From the NCBI RefSeq assembly GCF_003254645.1, contig NZ_PNFD01000001.1, forward strand, positions 1,364,001-1,428,000: DNA of 64,000 bases, given 5' to 3'. The notes under the pieces were generated by a model. It saw only the letters and a program-made list of their open reading frames with translations. It did not search any database and was not told the DNA's origin. Source of the DNA: Microbacterium suaedae. GTDB lineage: Bacteria; Actinomycetota; Actinomycetes; Actinomycetales; Microbacteriaceae. A program made the position numbers and the translations under genes. Numbering within the stretch: the stretch's first letter is position 1; every line of letters begins with the position of its first letter. Shown here in pieces: positions 52,371 to 61,305 of the stretch.

Positions 52371-54005
52371 TCAGATCCGCACGTCTCCCGCCAGGTGAAC
52401 GCGGATCCCCATGCGCTCGAACGCCGCGGCCTTCGCGACGAGGGCACGATCGGCCGTGTCGGCGTCCGGTGCGTACACGAGCTGCGCGTGGTTCGCCTTG
52501 TGACGGGCCATGAACTGATCGCGCGTGATGCCGTGCAGGACGACATGCGCGATCGGCCACTCAGGATTCGTGGCCTCCTTGCGGCGCCGGGTCTCGTCCT
52601 CGGGCAGCTCGACGGCGGATCCGCGGAAGATGTCGGCCTGCAGCACGCCATCGGCGATGTACACGCGCGAGATGACGAGTTCGCCGGGCTTCGAGACCCC
52701 GTTGATCGTCGAGCCGCCCGCCGGGAAGAAGACGGGATCCTGACGCCAGCCCTCCGCCTTGTCCCACCCGCCGAGGTGCGAGGCGGGGACGGAACCCGAG
52801 ATCTCATAGACCCACACGAACTCCCCGCCGTGCTCCTCCCCCCAGCGCACGTCGTGGAGCGTGTTGTCGGGAGTGAGCCCCATGGCCCGCCACACGCGGT
52901 CGGTGACGAGCGCGTCGACCGCGACACCCTCGTCCGCCTCGTTGAAGTGGGGCATGGCGCGGCCCGCGAACAGCTCCCGCGAACCGTCACGCGACATCAC
53001 GGCAGGCCGCTCGGTCGAGTTGAGCATGCCCTCCGGCAGATCGGACGCCGGGGCGAGATCCTTGAGGCCCTGCTGGTACTGGATGCCGATCGCGTCGAGC
53101 CCGAAGTCGTCGGCGATGCGCAGCGCCGCGATGTACATCTTGAACTGCGCGCGCAGCTGCGCCTCGGTCAGTTCGGTCGCTTCGTCGTCGCCGAGGCGGA
53201 AGGTCATGCCCTTCTCGCGCAGCCACTCGCCGATCGCGTCGGCCTCGGCATCCGTGACGGCGAGCATCTCGGCGTACAGAGCCGACTGCGAGAGTCGCTC
53301 CTTGTAGATGCCCGTCGCATTGAGGATCTCGTCGTCGAAGATCGCGTTGTACATGCCCATGCAGCCTTCGTCGAAGACTCCGATGAGGGCCTTGTCGGCG
53401 CGAAGCTGATCGCCGATCGCATGCCCGAGCTCGCGCTCCGGGCTCTCCGGCAGAGCGGGCAGCGGGCGCACGTGCGAGGCGTCGTGCGTGATGGATCCGG
53501 TGTCGATCCATTCGCGGATGCCGTCGCGGAACCACGTGTCGGCATAGTCGACCGACCAGATGCTCGCGTACTCGCGCCCCATCTTCGTCAGGCTCGCGTT
53601 CAGACCGAGCAGCCCGACGAGTCCGGGCCAATCGGGCTGGAAGTTCGCGACCGTGAGGATCGGGCCGCGGTGAGTGCGCAGGCCGGCGAGCACATGGTGC
53701 GAGTACTGCCACACGGCTTCCGCGACGATGAGCGGTGCATCGAGGGGGATCCCCGTGAAGACATCGAGCCCCATGCGCTGGCTCGAGATGAACCCGTGGC
53801 CACGCGCCTCGTCGACGGCGTGCCCGCGCACGACGCGCCAGCCGAGTTCCTCCACGACCGTCGTGACCCCGGCCTCGAGCTCCTGCTGCGTCGGCCATCC
53901 GGCGACGTTCGCCGACTCCCGCAGATCGCCGTTCGCGATCAGATACACGGTCTTCGGCTCGAGCGCGGGTCGTTCGGCGGGCTGGGGAAGGGAATACGCG
54001 GTCAT
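52371..54005 (-). CDS. L-fucose isomerase-family protein
   Basis: 544 residues from the ATG at 54005. Conserved blocks of the L-fucose/L-arabinose isomerase superfamily can be seen: VAEAVWQYSHHVLAGL, VFDEGCMGMYNAIF, AIGIQYQQGLKDL with NSTERPAV, and the C-terminal HGITRDQFMARHKANHAQLVYA. Metal-binding Glu/Asp/His of the family appear retained. E. coli FucI is about 590 residues. Fucose isomerase normally feeds the kinase/aldolase route, which is missing here, so the true substrate may be another sugar. Confidence 0.78.
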   Translation of the reverse strand: MTAYSLPQPAERPALEPKTVYLIANGDLRESANVAGWPTQQELEAGVTTVVEELGWRVVRGHAVDEARGHGFISSQRMGLDVFTGIPLDAPLIVAEAVWQYSHHVLAGLRTHRGPILTVANFQPDWPGLVGLLGLNASLTKMGREYASIWSVDYADTWFRDGIREWIDTGSITHDASHVRPLPALPESPERELGHAIGDQLRADKALIGVFDEGCMGMYNAIFDDEILNATGIYKERLSQSALYAEMLAVTDAEADAIGEWLREKGMTFRLGDDEATELTEAQLRAQFKMYIAALRIADDFGLDAIGIQYQQGLKDLAPASDLPEGMLNSTERPAVMSRDGSRELFAGRAMPHFNEADEGVAVDALVTDRVWRAMGLTPDNTLHDVRWGEEHGGEFVWVYEISGSVPASHLGGWDKAEGWRQDPVFFPAGGSTINGVSKPGELVISRVYIADGVLQADIFRGSAVELPEDETRRRKEATNPEWPIAHVVLHGITRDQFMARHKANHAQLVYAPDADTADRALVAKAAAFERMGIRVHLAGDVRI

Positions 54006-54060
54006 CGCTCGTCCTCGTCGTCGGGGATCTCTCTGGTCCAGCGTCGTGATCACGCCGGCA

Positions 54061-54076
54061 ATGTAAAGGATTACAT
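54061..54076. promoter_or_regulatory. LacI-type operator upstream of the isomerase gene
   Basis: ATGTAA-AGGA-TTACAT is a palindrome with 6-bp arms, close to the common LacI-family site TGTAATCGATTACA. It is 56 bp upstream of the isomerase start. The LacI gene at 54115-55068 is the probable source of the repressor. Confidence 0.6.
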
Positions 54077-54114
54077 CGACGGCATGAGCAAGCAACCGGC
54101 GACCGGCGATTCCC

Positions 54115-55068
54115 TCAGATCCGGCCGGGAGGCTCGAGCAGTTCGCCGTGCAGCACGATCCGCTCGGGCTCCGACGCATCGCCCGCCACGCGCTGCAGCA
54201 GCCGCTCCGCGGCGAGCTCTCCCATACGCTTCGACGGCAGCCGAACGACCGGCACGGCGCGGGGGTCGAGCGTCGTGAACGGGAGGTCGCCGACGACCGA
54301 CACGGCGACGTCCTCGGTCGTCAGCCCGCGTGAGGAGAGGGCCTGCAGGACCCCGACACCGAGGAGGTTGTTGCCCGCGACGATCCCGCCGGGCCGGGCC
54401 TTCCGGTCGAGCATCGCGAGCGTTTCTCGCCTGCCGCCGTCGACGTCGAACGTGCTGTGCACGACCTCGGTCACGCCGACGCCGATCGCGCCCCGAGCGC
54501 GATCGCGCGCGGTCGCGACATTCTCCGGACCGACGAGGCACACGAGGTCTCCGCGATCCGCAATCGCGCGCGCCGCGAGCGCACCAGCCTCGCGATTGTC
54601 CATGACGATCTCATCGACCGCGACGCCGCGCACCGATCGGTCGATCGCCACGAGGGCCGGTCCGCCCGCCGGAACGGCGGCGGGCGAGTCGTCATCGGCC
54701 GCCGCGAGGATCACACCGGCCATCTGCGTCGCCGTGGCGACGCGCAGATACTCGGCCTCCTGATCGTGATCCCCGTCGGTATTGCACAGGACGACCGAGA
54801 ATCCGGCCTTTCGCGCGACATCCTCAACACCTCGTGCGACCTCGGTGAAGTACGGGTTCGACACATCTGGGAAGACGAGCGCGATCATCTCGCTGTGCCG
54901 ACGGCGCAGGGAGCGCGCCGTGCGGTTCGGCACGAAGCGGAGCTCTTCCGCGGCCCGCCTGACGGCGTCCGACTTCTCGTCCGAGACGGTCTGCCCGTTG
55001 AACACACGCGAAACCGTCGCCGTCGAGACCCCGGCGAGCCGCGCGACGTCGATGATCGTGGCCACCAT
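54115..55068 (-). CDS. LacI-family transcriptional regulator
   Basis: 317 residues: N-terminal DNA-binding domain (TIIDVARLAGVSTATVSRVF) with the hinge helix, then a periplasmic-binding-protein-like sensor domain from about residue 60 (ALVFPDVSNPYFTEVARGVE). Located between the isomerase and epimerase genes, 39 bp downstream of the latter, it probably controls both and the transporter. Likely sites are at 54061-54076 and 56014-56027. Confidence 0.9.
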   Translation of the reverse strand: MVATIIDVARLAGVSTATVSRVFNGQTVSDEKSDAVRRAAEELRFVPNRTARSLRRRHSEMIALVFPDVSNPYFTEVARGVEDVARKAGFSVVLCNTDGDHDQEAEYLRVATATQMAGVILAAADDDSPAAVPAGGPALVAIDRSVRGVAVDEIVMDNREAGALAARAIADRGDLVCLVGPENVATARDRARGAIGVGVTEVVHSTFDVDGGRRETLAMLDRKARPGGIVAGNNLLGVGVLQALSSRGLTTEDVAVSVVGDLPFTTLDPRAVPVVRLPSKRMGELAAERLLQRVAGDASEPERIVLHGELLEPPGRI

Positions 55069-55107
55069 CTCAGCCTATGCCAGCGCGATCCGCCGATCCG
55101 GAGCCGC

Positions 55108-55977
55108 TCAGTGCAGGCTCGTCGTCTCGACGGAGCGGATCCGACCCCGGATGAAAGCGTTCGCGTGCGCCGCGAGGTCGTCCGAGTCGTCCCACAGATC
55201 GCGCCAGACCCCCAGGGTGTTGCTGAGCTCGGCACTGACGATCGCCGACGAGAACGACTCGAAGACCACGGGCCCGTCGTACGCCGTGCGGGCGAGTGCA
55301 CCGAAGAAGGCGTCGAAGTCGACCGTGCCGCTGCCGAGATAGCCGCGGTGACTCTCGCCGATGTGCACGTATCCGAGGTCGTCCCCCGCGTCGAGGACGG
55401 GCTGCCAGAGATCCGTCTCCTCGATGTTCATGTGATACGTGTCGAGGTGCAGCGAGACGGCCTCGTGATCGATCGCCCGCAGGAGTTCGAGCCCCGCGCG
55501 TGCCGTGTTCACGACGTTCGATTCGTATCGATTGACGATCTCGAGGCCGAGCCGCACTCCCTTCGCCGCCGCGCGATCGCCGAGACGGTGCAGCGCAACG
55601 GCCGCGTTCCCCACTCCTTCCGGCGTGGACGGCGCCATGTACTTCTGCATCGCGCTGTAGATCACGCCCGTGAGGTGCGATCCCCCCATCGCGTGCACGA
55701 TGTCGATGCACTCCCCGAGCATCTCCTCACCGGCGCGCCGGGCCGCCGGATCCGGGCTCGTCAGATCGGTGGCGGCTGTGAGACCGAGCGACGCTGTCGC
55801 CTCGATTCCGCGCGCCGCGAGCAGACGCGCCGCAAGGGTCGCGTCGAAGTTCTTCGGATCCATAAGCGGGAACTCGACGATGTCGAAGCCGGCACGACGA
55901 GTCGCGTCGATCGCCGCCTCGATCCCCTTCGCGTCAAGTCTTCCCGTGAATACCTGGGCATGTGCGCCGATCTTCAT
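55108..55977 (-). CDS. Sugar epimerase/isomerase, D-tagatose 3-epimerase (DTE) family
   Basis: 289 residues from the ATG at 55977 (AGGAA upstream); a start six codons earlier is possible. The TIM barrel has the DTE metal set: glutamate in LGLEIVNRYESNVVN, aspartate/histidine in LHLDTYHMNIEE, and GESHRGYLGSGTVDFDAFF near the end. These enzymes epimerise ketohexoses at C3, so together with the isomerase it may interconvert rare ketoses. It is divergent from the transporter operon. Confidence 0.83.
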   Translation of the reverse strand: MKIGAHAQVFTGRLDAKGIEAAIDATRRAGFDIVEFPLMDPKNFDATLAARLLAARGIEATASLGLTAATDLTSPDPAARRAGEEMLGECIDIVHAMGGSHLTGVIYSAMQKYMAPSTPEGVGNAAVALHRLGDRAAAKGVRLGLEIVNRYESNVVNTARAGLELLRAIDHEAVSLHLDTYHMNIEETDLWQPVLDAGDDLGYVHIGESHRGYLGSGTVDFDAFFGALARTAYDGPVVFESFSSAIVSAELSNTLGVWRDLWDDSDDLAAHANAFIRGRIRSVETTSLH

Positions 55978-56013
55978 TGACGTTCCTCTGCTCATCGTCG
56001 ACCATGGAGTCGA

Positions 56014-56027
56014 TGTAATCGATTTCA
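56014..56027. promoter_or_regulatory. LacI-type operator in the epimerase/transporter divergent promoter
   Basis: TGTAATCGATTTCA matches the LacI consensus TGTAATCGATTACA at 13 of 14 bases. It is 37 bp upstream of the epimerase start and 176 bp upstream of the transporter ATPase. An imperfect inverted repeat, CATGGTCGGAC/GTCGGACCATG, at 56059-56088 is also in this region. Confidence 0.6.
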
Positions 56028-56138
56028 GCCTCGCGATCGAATCGAGATCAGATCGCGACATGGTCGGACTTCCGATTGTCGGACCATGAAGATACATTAG
56101 GTGACAACTTGACGTGGGCGCTACTCTGAGATGCGCTT

Positions 56139-56149
56139 ACATCAGATGT
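56139..56149. promoter_or_regulatory. Fucose operator upstream of the sugar transporter
   Basis: ACATC-A-GATGT is a perfect palindrome of the type found at 44987-44997, placed 54 bp upstream of the ATPase start and downstream of a possible -35 (TTGACG, 56109-56114). Confidence 0.6.
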
Positions 56150-56202
56150 TTCGAGCGACGCCGCCCGAAACACTCACGACACCCCGAAGAAGCAGGTACA
56201 CC

Positions 56203-57720
56203 GTGACAGCACCACTCCTCGACGTCGAGGGGATCAGCAAGAGCTTCCCCGGCGTGCGCGCACTGCACGACGTCCGGTTCCATCTCCGCGCCGGCGAGGT
56301 CCTCGTGCTCGTCGGCGAGAACGGTGCCGGCAAGTCGACGCTCATGAAGATCCTGTCCGGGATCTACGCCCGAGATGAGGGGACGATCCGCGTCGACGGG
56401 CGCCCCGTCGAGATCGCGAACCCCGCGGAAGCGCAGGATCTGGGGATCAGCATCATCCATCAGGAGATGAACCTCGCCTCGGATCTCACGGTCGCGCAGA
56501 ACATCTTCATCGGACGAGAGCCGCGCGTCGGCCCCTTCCTCTCGGAGCGGGCGCTCAACGCGAAGACATCCGATCTCCTCCGCGAGCTCGGAATCGCGCT
56601 CGCTCCCTCACAGCTCGTCGGCGACCTCACCGTCGGCCAGCAGCAGATGGTCGAGATCGCAAAGGCTCTCTCATACGACGCCCGCGTGCTCATCATGGAC
56701 GAGCCCACGTCGGCTCTGACCGACTCCGAGGTCGAGACGCTGTTCCGCCTCATCGCCGATCTCAAGGCGCGAGGGACGGGGATCGTCTACATCTCGCACC
56801 GCATGGAGGAGCTGCAGCGGCTCGCCGACCGCGTCACCGTCCTCCGCGACGGCGAGCACGTCGGCGACCTCGACCGCAGCGAGATCTCGATCCCGCGGAT
56901 CATCGAGATGATGGTCGGCCGCCACGTCGGCGAGGGCGCGCGCCCTAAGTCGACCGATGTCGCCCGCGAAGAAGTCGCGCTCCGCGTCACCGGCCTCAGC
57001 ACGCGCTCTCTCCTGAAGGATGTCTCATTCGAGGTCCACCGCGGCGAGATCCTCGGCTTCGCAGGCCTTATGGGCGCCGGCCGCACCGAGACGGCACGCG
57101 CGCTGATCGGGGCAGACCACCGCACGTCGGGGCACATCGAGGTGCATGGGCGCGCCGTCCGCATCTCGCAGCCCGCCGACGCGGTGAAGAACGGCATCGG
57201 CTACCTGTCCGAAGACCGAAAGCAGTTCGGTCTCATGCTCGAGCAGGACGTCGCCTTCAACACGATGCTCGCGTCGATGCGCAGCTACGCGAACGGCATC
57301 GGATGGATGCGCGATGGCCGGGGCCGCGATGTCACCAAGCGCTACGTCAAAGACCTCCGCGTGAAGACGCCGTCGATCGGTCAGACCGTGAAGCTGCTCT
57401 CCGGCGGCAATCAGCAGAAGGTCGTCATCGCGAAGTGGCTCGCCCGCGACTGCGATGTGCTGATCTTCGATGAGCCCACGCGCGGCATCGACGTCGGCGC
57501 GAAGGAGGAGATCTACGCGCTCCTCCACTCCCTTGCCGCCGAGGGCAAGGCGATCATCGTCATCTCGTCGGAGCTCCCCGAAGTGCTCCGGCTCTCGCAT
57601 CGCATCGTCGCGATGGCGAACGGACGCGTCACCGGCGTCCTCGACAACGAGGAAGCCAGCCAGGAGAAGATCATGGAGTACTGCACGATGGACAGTGCGA
57701 GCGAAGGGCAGGCCGCCTGA
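56203..57720 (+). CDS. Sugar ABC transporter ATPase, RbsA-type (two ABC domains)
   Basis: 505 residues from GTG at 56203; an earlier ATG at 56131 would overlap the operator region and adds an atypical leader. First Walker A GENGAGKST begins at residue 38, with signature VGQQQMVEIAKAL; the second domain has the degenerate P-loop GLMGAGRTE and signature LSGGNQQKV with Walker B IFDEPTRGIDVG. This is the RbsA/XylG architecture. It energises import through the permease encoded in overlap (TGATG). Confidence 0.93.
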   Translation: MTAPLLDVEGISKSFPGVRALHDVRFHLRAGEVLVLVGENGAGKSTLMKILSGIYARDEGTIRVDGRPVEIANPAEAQDLGISIIHQEMNLASDLTVAQNIFIGREPRVGPFLSERALNAKTSDLLRELGIALAPSQLVGDLTVGQQQMVEIAKALSYDARVLIMDEPTSALTDSEVETLFRLIADLKARGTGIVYISHRMEELQRLADRVTVLRDGEHVGDLDRSEISIPRIIEMMVGRHVGEGARPKSTDVAREEVALRVTGLSTRSLLKDVSFEVHRGEILGFAGLMGAGRTETARALIGADHRTSGHIEVHGRAVRISQPADAVKNGIGYLSEDRKQFGLMLEQDVAFNTMLASMRSYANGIGWMRDGRGRDVTKRYVKDLRVKTPSIGQTVKLLSGGNQQKVVIAKWLARDCDVLIFDEPTRGIDVGAKEEIYALLHSLAAEGKAIIVISSELPEVLRLSHRIVAMANGRVTGVLDNEEASQEKIMEYCTMDSASEGQAA

Positions 57721-58739
57721 TGAACACCGAGCCCCGCACCACGACGGTGATCAACACGGCGATCGCGGAGGACAAGCCCGCGTCGGGTGGCTTCGTCGGC
57801 TTCCTCAAACGGTCCGTCCAGCAGTCGCTCGCGTTCGGCACGCTGATCGCGCTCGTGCTGTTCTTCGCGATCGCGAGCCCGAACTTCTTCACCTGGACGA
57901 ACATCTCCGGCGTCCTGCTCTCGACCGCCGTCGTCGGGATCCTCGCACTCGGCACGACCTTTGTGATCATCACGGGCGGCATCGACCTCTCGATCGGCAC
58001 CGGGATGACCCTGTGCGCCGTGATGACCGGCGTCTTCGTCACGAACATGGGATTGCCGATCTGGCTCGGCGTCCTCGGCGGCGTCGCAACCGGCGCACTC
58101 ATCGGCCTCATCAACGGCACGGGCGTCGCCATCCTCGGACTGCCGCCCTTCATCGCCACTCTCGCGATGATGATGATCGCGCAGGGCCTCGCTCTCGTCA
58201 TCTCGGGCGTCGCCCCGATCTACTTCAGCGGCACGCCGTCGTTCAAGCAGATCGCCCTGGGCGAGATGATCCCGGGGCTGCCCAACGCCGTGCTGATCAT
58301 GCTCGTCGTCGCGGGCATCGCGATCATCATCCTGTCGAAGACCCTCATGGGCCGCTTCACCTACGCGATCGGATCCAACGAGGAGGCGACCCGCCTCTCG
58401 GGCATCAACACGCGCCGATGGAAGATCGCGATCTACGTGTTCGCCGGCGCCTTCACGGGCATCGCCGGCGTCGTGCTCGCCTCGCGTCTCGACTCGGCGC
58501 AGCCGCAGCTCGGCATGGGATACGAGCTGCAGGCGATCGCGGCGGTCATCATCGGCGGCACGTCGCTGCTGGGCGGACGCGGGTCGATCGTCGGCACCCT
58601 CATCGGCGCGCTCATCATGTCCGTCCTCCTCAACGGCCTGCGCATCATGTCGATCCAGACCGAATGGCAGACCGTCGCGACGGGCATCGTCATCCTCGTC
58701 GCCGTCTTCGTCGACTCGCTGCGCAACAAACGCAGCTGA
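57720..58739 (+). CDS. Sugar ABC transporter permease, RbsC-type
   Basis: 339 residues with around ten membrane helices and the RbsC blocks GGIDLSIGTGMTL, GLINGTGVAILGLPPFIATL and GRFTYAIGSNEEATRLSGI. It overlaps the ATPase gene by one base. As a homodimer it forms the channel for a pentose, hexose or deoxyhexose; the genetic setting suggests L-fucose or a related ketose. Confidence 0.92.
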   Translation: MNTEPRTTTVINTAIAEDKPASGGFVGFLKRSVQQSLAFGTLIALVLFFAIASPNFFTWTNISGVLLSTAVVGILALGTTFVIITGGIDLSIGTGMTLCAVMTGVFVTNMGLPIWLGVLGGVATGALIGLINGTGVAILGLPPFIATLAMMMIAQGLALVISGVAPIYFSGTPSFKQIALGEMIPGLPNAVLIMLVVAGIAIIILSKTLMGRFTYAIGSNEEATRLSGINTRRWKIAIYVFAGAFTGIAGVVLASRLDSAQPQLGMGYELQAIAAVIIGGTSLLGGRGSIVGTLIGALIMSVLLNGLRIMSIQTEWQTVATGIVILVAVFVDSLRNKRS

Positions 58740-58810
58740 CACCTGATCCCTTCCCTTCCCTGCACCCGAACGCCGGCTGGGAACCGGCACGAGACAACGG
58801 AGTTCTCCCT

Positions 58811-59809
58811 ATGAAGAAGTTCACGAAGCGCACAGCTGCCTTCTCGCTGGCCGCCACAGCCGCGCTCGCCCTGAGCGCCTGCTCGGGCGATGGCGGATCC
58901 GCCGGCGGCGGTGACAACGAGGTTCCCGACAGCGACGCGACCTATGTCGCGATGGTGTCGAAGGGCTTCCAGCACCAGTTCTGGCAGGCCGTCAACGACG
59001 GCGCCCAGGAGAAGGCAGACGAGCTCGGCGTCGAGATCACGTTCGAGGGCCCCGCGTCCGAGACGCAGGTCGACGACCAGCTCAACATGCTGCAGACAGC
59101 GATCGACCGCGAGCCCGACGCGATCGCGTACGCCGCCCTCGACCCCGAGGCGTGCATCCCCCTGTACGAGGACGCCGAGTCGGCCGGGATCCCCGTGGTG
59201 CAGTTCGATGCGCCGTGCAACAGCGACTACGCGCTGACGCTCGCCGCGACAGACGGCGTGGCGGCCGGTGCTCTGGCGGCCGACCACATGGCCGAGCTCA
59301 TCGGCGGCGAGGGCAAGGTCGGCGTCATCGGCCACAGCCAGATCAACTCGACGGGCGTCGAGCGCCGCGACGGCTTCGTGAACCAGCTGGAGGACGAGTA
59401 CCCCGACATCGAGGTCGTCGACATTCAGTACGGCGACGGCGACCACCTCAAGTCGGCCGACATCGCGAAGGCCATGATCAACGCCCATCCCGACCTCAAG
59501 GGCCTCTACGGCACCAACGAGGGCTCGGCGATCGGCGTCGTCAACGCCGCGAACGAGCTCGGTCTCACGGGTGATGACCTCACGATCATCGGCTTCGACT
59601 CGGGTGCGGCCCAGATCAACGCGATCAAGGCCGGCACGATGGCCGGCGCGATCACGCAGGACCCCCGCGCGATCGGCGCGAAGGTCGTCCAGGCCGCGGT
59701 CGACGTGATCAACGGCGAGTCGATCGACGACTACATCGACACCGGCTCGTACTGGTACGACGCCGAGAACGTGGAGTCCGACGAGATCCAGGCGATGCTC
59801 TACGAATGA
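58811..59809 (+). CDS. Sugar ABC transporter substrate-binding lipoprotein, RbsB-type
   Basis: 332 residues from the ATG at 58811 (CGGAG at about -9). The lipobox LSAC is followed by a Gly/Ser-rich linker, then a type I periplasmic-binding fold: VSKGFQHQFWQAVNDGAQ, a sugar-binding stretch VVQFDAPCNSDY and TNEGSAIGVVNAA. It captures sugar for the permease. Its last codons are part of the 69-bp sequence that is repeated at 61305-61373. Confidence 0.92.
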   Translation: MKKFTKRTAAFSLAATAALALSACSGDGGSAGGGDNEVPDSDATYVAMVSKGFQHQFWQAVNDGAQEKADELGVEITFEGPASETQVDDQLNMLQTAIDREPDAIAYAALDPEACIPLYEDAESAGIPVVQFDAPCNSDYALTLAATDGVAAGALAADHMAELIGGEGKVGVIGHSQINSTGVERRDGFVNQLEDEYPDIEVVDIQYGDGDHLKSADIAKAMINAHPDLKGLYGTNEGSAIGVVNAANELGLTGDDLTIIGFDSGAAQINAIKAGTMAGAITQDPRAIGAKVVQAAVDVINGESIDDYIDTGSYWYDAENVESDEIQAMLYE

Positions 59810-59865
59810 TCGGATGAACAAAGCGGCCCCGCGAGATTCGCGGGGCCGCTTTCCTGTGTGCGCTC
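59797..59865 (+). repeat. 69-bp direct repeat, left copy, with terminator
   Basis: Identical over 69 bp to 61305-61373 in the same orientation. It includes the last four codons of the binding protein gene and a strong terminator hairpin AAAGCGGCCCCGCGA/TCGCGGGGCCGCTTT at 59820-59852. The sequence between the copies carries the protease/PIN pair. From 59866 to 60103 I find no gene. Confidence 0.95.
59820..59852 (+). terminator. Terminator of the sugar transporter operon
   Basis: A perfect 15-bp stem with a 3-base loop, 10 bp after the binding-protein stop, ending in CTTTCCT. The A-tract on the left and T-tract on the right make it usable in both directions. An exact second copy is at 61328-61360. 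Confidence 0.9.
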
Positions 59866-60103
59866 GTCTTGCAGGCGCCGACGGCGATGCCACAGTCGAA
59901 GGCGGGAGGTCTCAATCGAGACTTCGACCCGCGATACGCCAGCCGATGGTCGCCCGGGTGCGAGGTTTGTCAGTGGTCCCAGGTGTAATGGCCTAGTCAT
60001 TCCGCACCGCTTCCACGCGAGGCCCTTTCGGTGATCCGATCGGACCACCTGAACAAGCCTCTGACCGTAAACTCATCACCACCGCTTCCAGACAGGAATC
60101 ACC

Positions 60104-61258
60104 GTGAGCAGCCAGCTTGCCGTCGCACCCACAGTTCTCCGTTGGGCCGAAGAACGTGCGCAACAGGCTGATTCGTCGTTGACCGCACGGTTCACGCATT
60201 GGCAGGACTGGGTGGACGGTCGGGGTGGGCCAACCGTTCGGCAGGCCGAGCAGATCGCGAACTATGCCCACGTCCCGTTCGGCACGCTTTTCCTCCCCGC
60301 GCCACCCGAGTTCGAGATCCCGCTCACCGATTTTCGTCTCGGCGTCGAGGGCGATGCGCAGGATCCGAGCACAGAGCTGCGCGATGCAATCCACCTGAGC
60401 ATCGTCCGACAGGATTGGTTCGTCTCTCACGCCAAACGCGAAGGGTTCGGGCCCGCACGGCTGCCGCGCATCGACACGGCGGATGTCATAGCCGCAGCCC
60501 GTGACGCAACTCGTGCCCTCGCATTCACGGTAGAAGATCGCGGCGCTGCGTCTCGCGGCGAACTTCGCCGTCGGATCCGCACGTCGTTCGAGGCTCTCGG
60601 CGGCCTTGTGGTGATGACCAGCATGGTCGGACACAACAGCCATCGGCCGCTTGATCGATCTGAGTTTCGGGGATTCGCTCTCTACGACGACATCGCGCCA
60701 TTGATCTTCGTGAATACCCACGACGACTCTCTCGCAGGGCAGTTCTTCACCTTCCTGCACGAGCTCGGCCATATCCTGCGCGCCGAGACTGCGCTCGACA
60801 ACGCAGACCCGTGTCACCACGGTCGGGGAGGCGCCGAGGCTTGGTGCAACGCATTCGCAGCCGAGGCGCTCGTCCCTGCCGCCGACCTCCGCGCCCACTT
60901 CGTCCCTGTCGAGGCGCCCGCTGAGGAGGCGAAGCGCCTGAGCGCCCGCTATCAGTGCTCGCCGCTCGTGATCCTTCTGCGCCTCCGCGAACTCCAGCTC
61001 ATAGGCAGTACGGGATTCAACGAGGTCTACGGCGAGCTTGAACTCGACGTCGTCGATCGCGCACAAGCTGAGCGTGCGACGCGGAGCGGTGGCGACTTCT
61101 ACCGCAATTTGCCGTATCGCAGCGGCGAGCGACTCTCGCGCGCCGTCATCGCCGATGTGCGGGGAGGCGACGTCAGCTACACCGAGGCCTTTCGTCTTCT
61201 CGGCCTCCGCAGTGCGACCCAGATCGACGAGTACGCGCGGCATCTCGGCCTGTCATGA
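60104..61258 (+). CDS. ImmA/IrrE-family zinc metallopeptidase
   Basis: 384 residues from GTG at 60104. The zinc motif HELGH is at 219-223, with a further acidic helix after it (GGAEAWCNAFAAEALVP), diagnostic of ImmA/IrrE proteases. The N-terminal part resembles the atypical Xre-like region of COG2856 proteins (WVDGRGGPTVRQAEQIANYA). Such genes are usually paired with a PIN-domain (DUF4411) toxin, and indeed a PIN start overlaps by ATGA at 61255. Its less GC-rich sequence and the flanking 69-bp repeats suggest acquisition as a mobile unit. Confidence 0.85.
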   Translation: MSSQLAVAPTVLRWAEERAQQADSSLTARFTHWQDWVDGRGGPTVRQAEQIANYAHVPFGTLFLPAPPEFEIPLTDFRLGVEGDAQDPSTELRDAIHLSIVRQDWFVSHAKREGFGPARLPRIDTADVIAAARDATRALAFTVEDRGAASRGELRRRIRTSFEALGGLVVMTSMVGHNSHRPLDRSEFRGFALYDDIAPLIFVNTHDDSLAGQFFTFLHELGHILRAETALDNADPCHHGRGGAEAWCNAFAAEALVPAADLRAHFVPVEAPAEEAKRLSARYQCSPLVILLRLRELQLIGSTGFNEVYGELELDVVDRAQAERATRSGGDFYRNLPYRSGERLSRAVIADVRGGDVSYTEAFRLLGLRSATQIDEYARHLGLS

Positions 61259-61305
61259 CCTACCTTCTCGACGCGAATGTGTTCATCCATGCGAAGAACA
61301 CGTAG
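61255..61305 (+). pseudogene. Truncated PIN-domain (DUF4411-like) toxin start
   Basis: Sixteen codons reading MTYLLDANVFIHAKNT, then TAG. The LLDANVFIHAKN start with its metal-binding aspartate is typical of PIN toxins that follow ImmA/IrrE genes. The frame stops exactly where the right 69-bp repeat begins (61305), so the remainder of the gene was removed by the event that made the repeat. Confidence 0.8.

Noticed and set aside
56131..56202. Upstream ATG (56131) for the transporter ATPase.
   Set aside because: It would place the palindromic operator inside the gene, and the added residues have no counterpart in RbsA proteins; GTG at 56203 gives a normal N-terminus.
59820..59852. Reading the duplicated terminator hairpin as an insertion sequence end.
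   Set aside because: It is an ordinary terminator with A/T tracts, and no transposase or terminal inverted repeats border the segment; a direct repeat of 69 bp is the actual structure.
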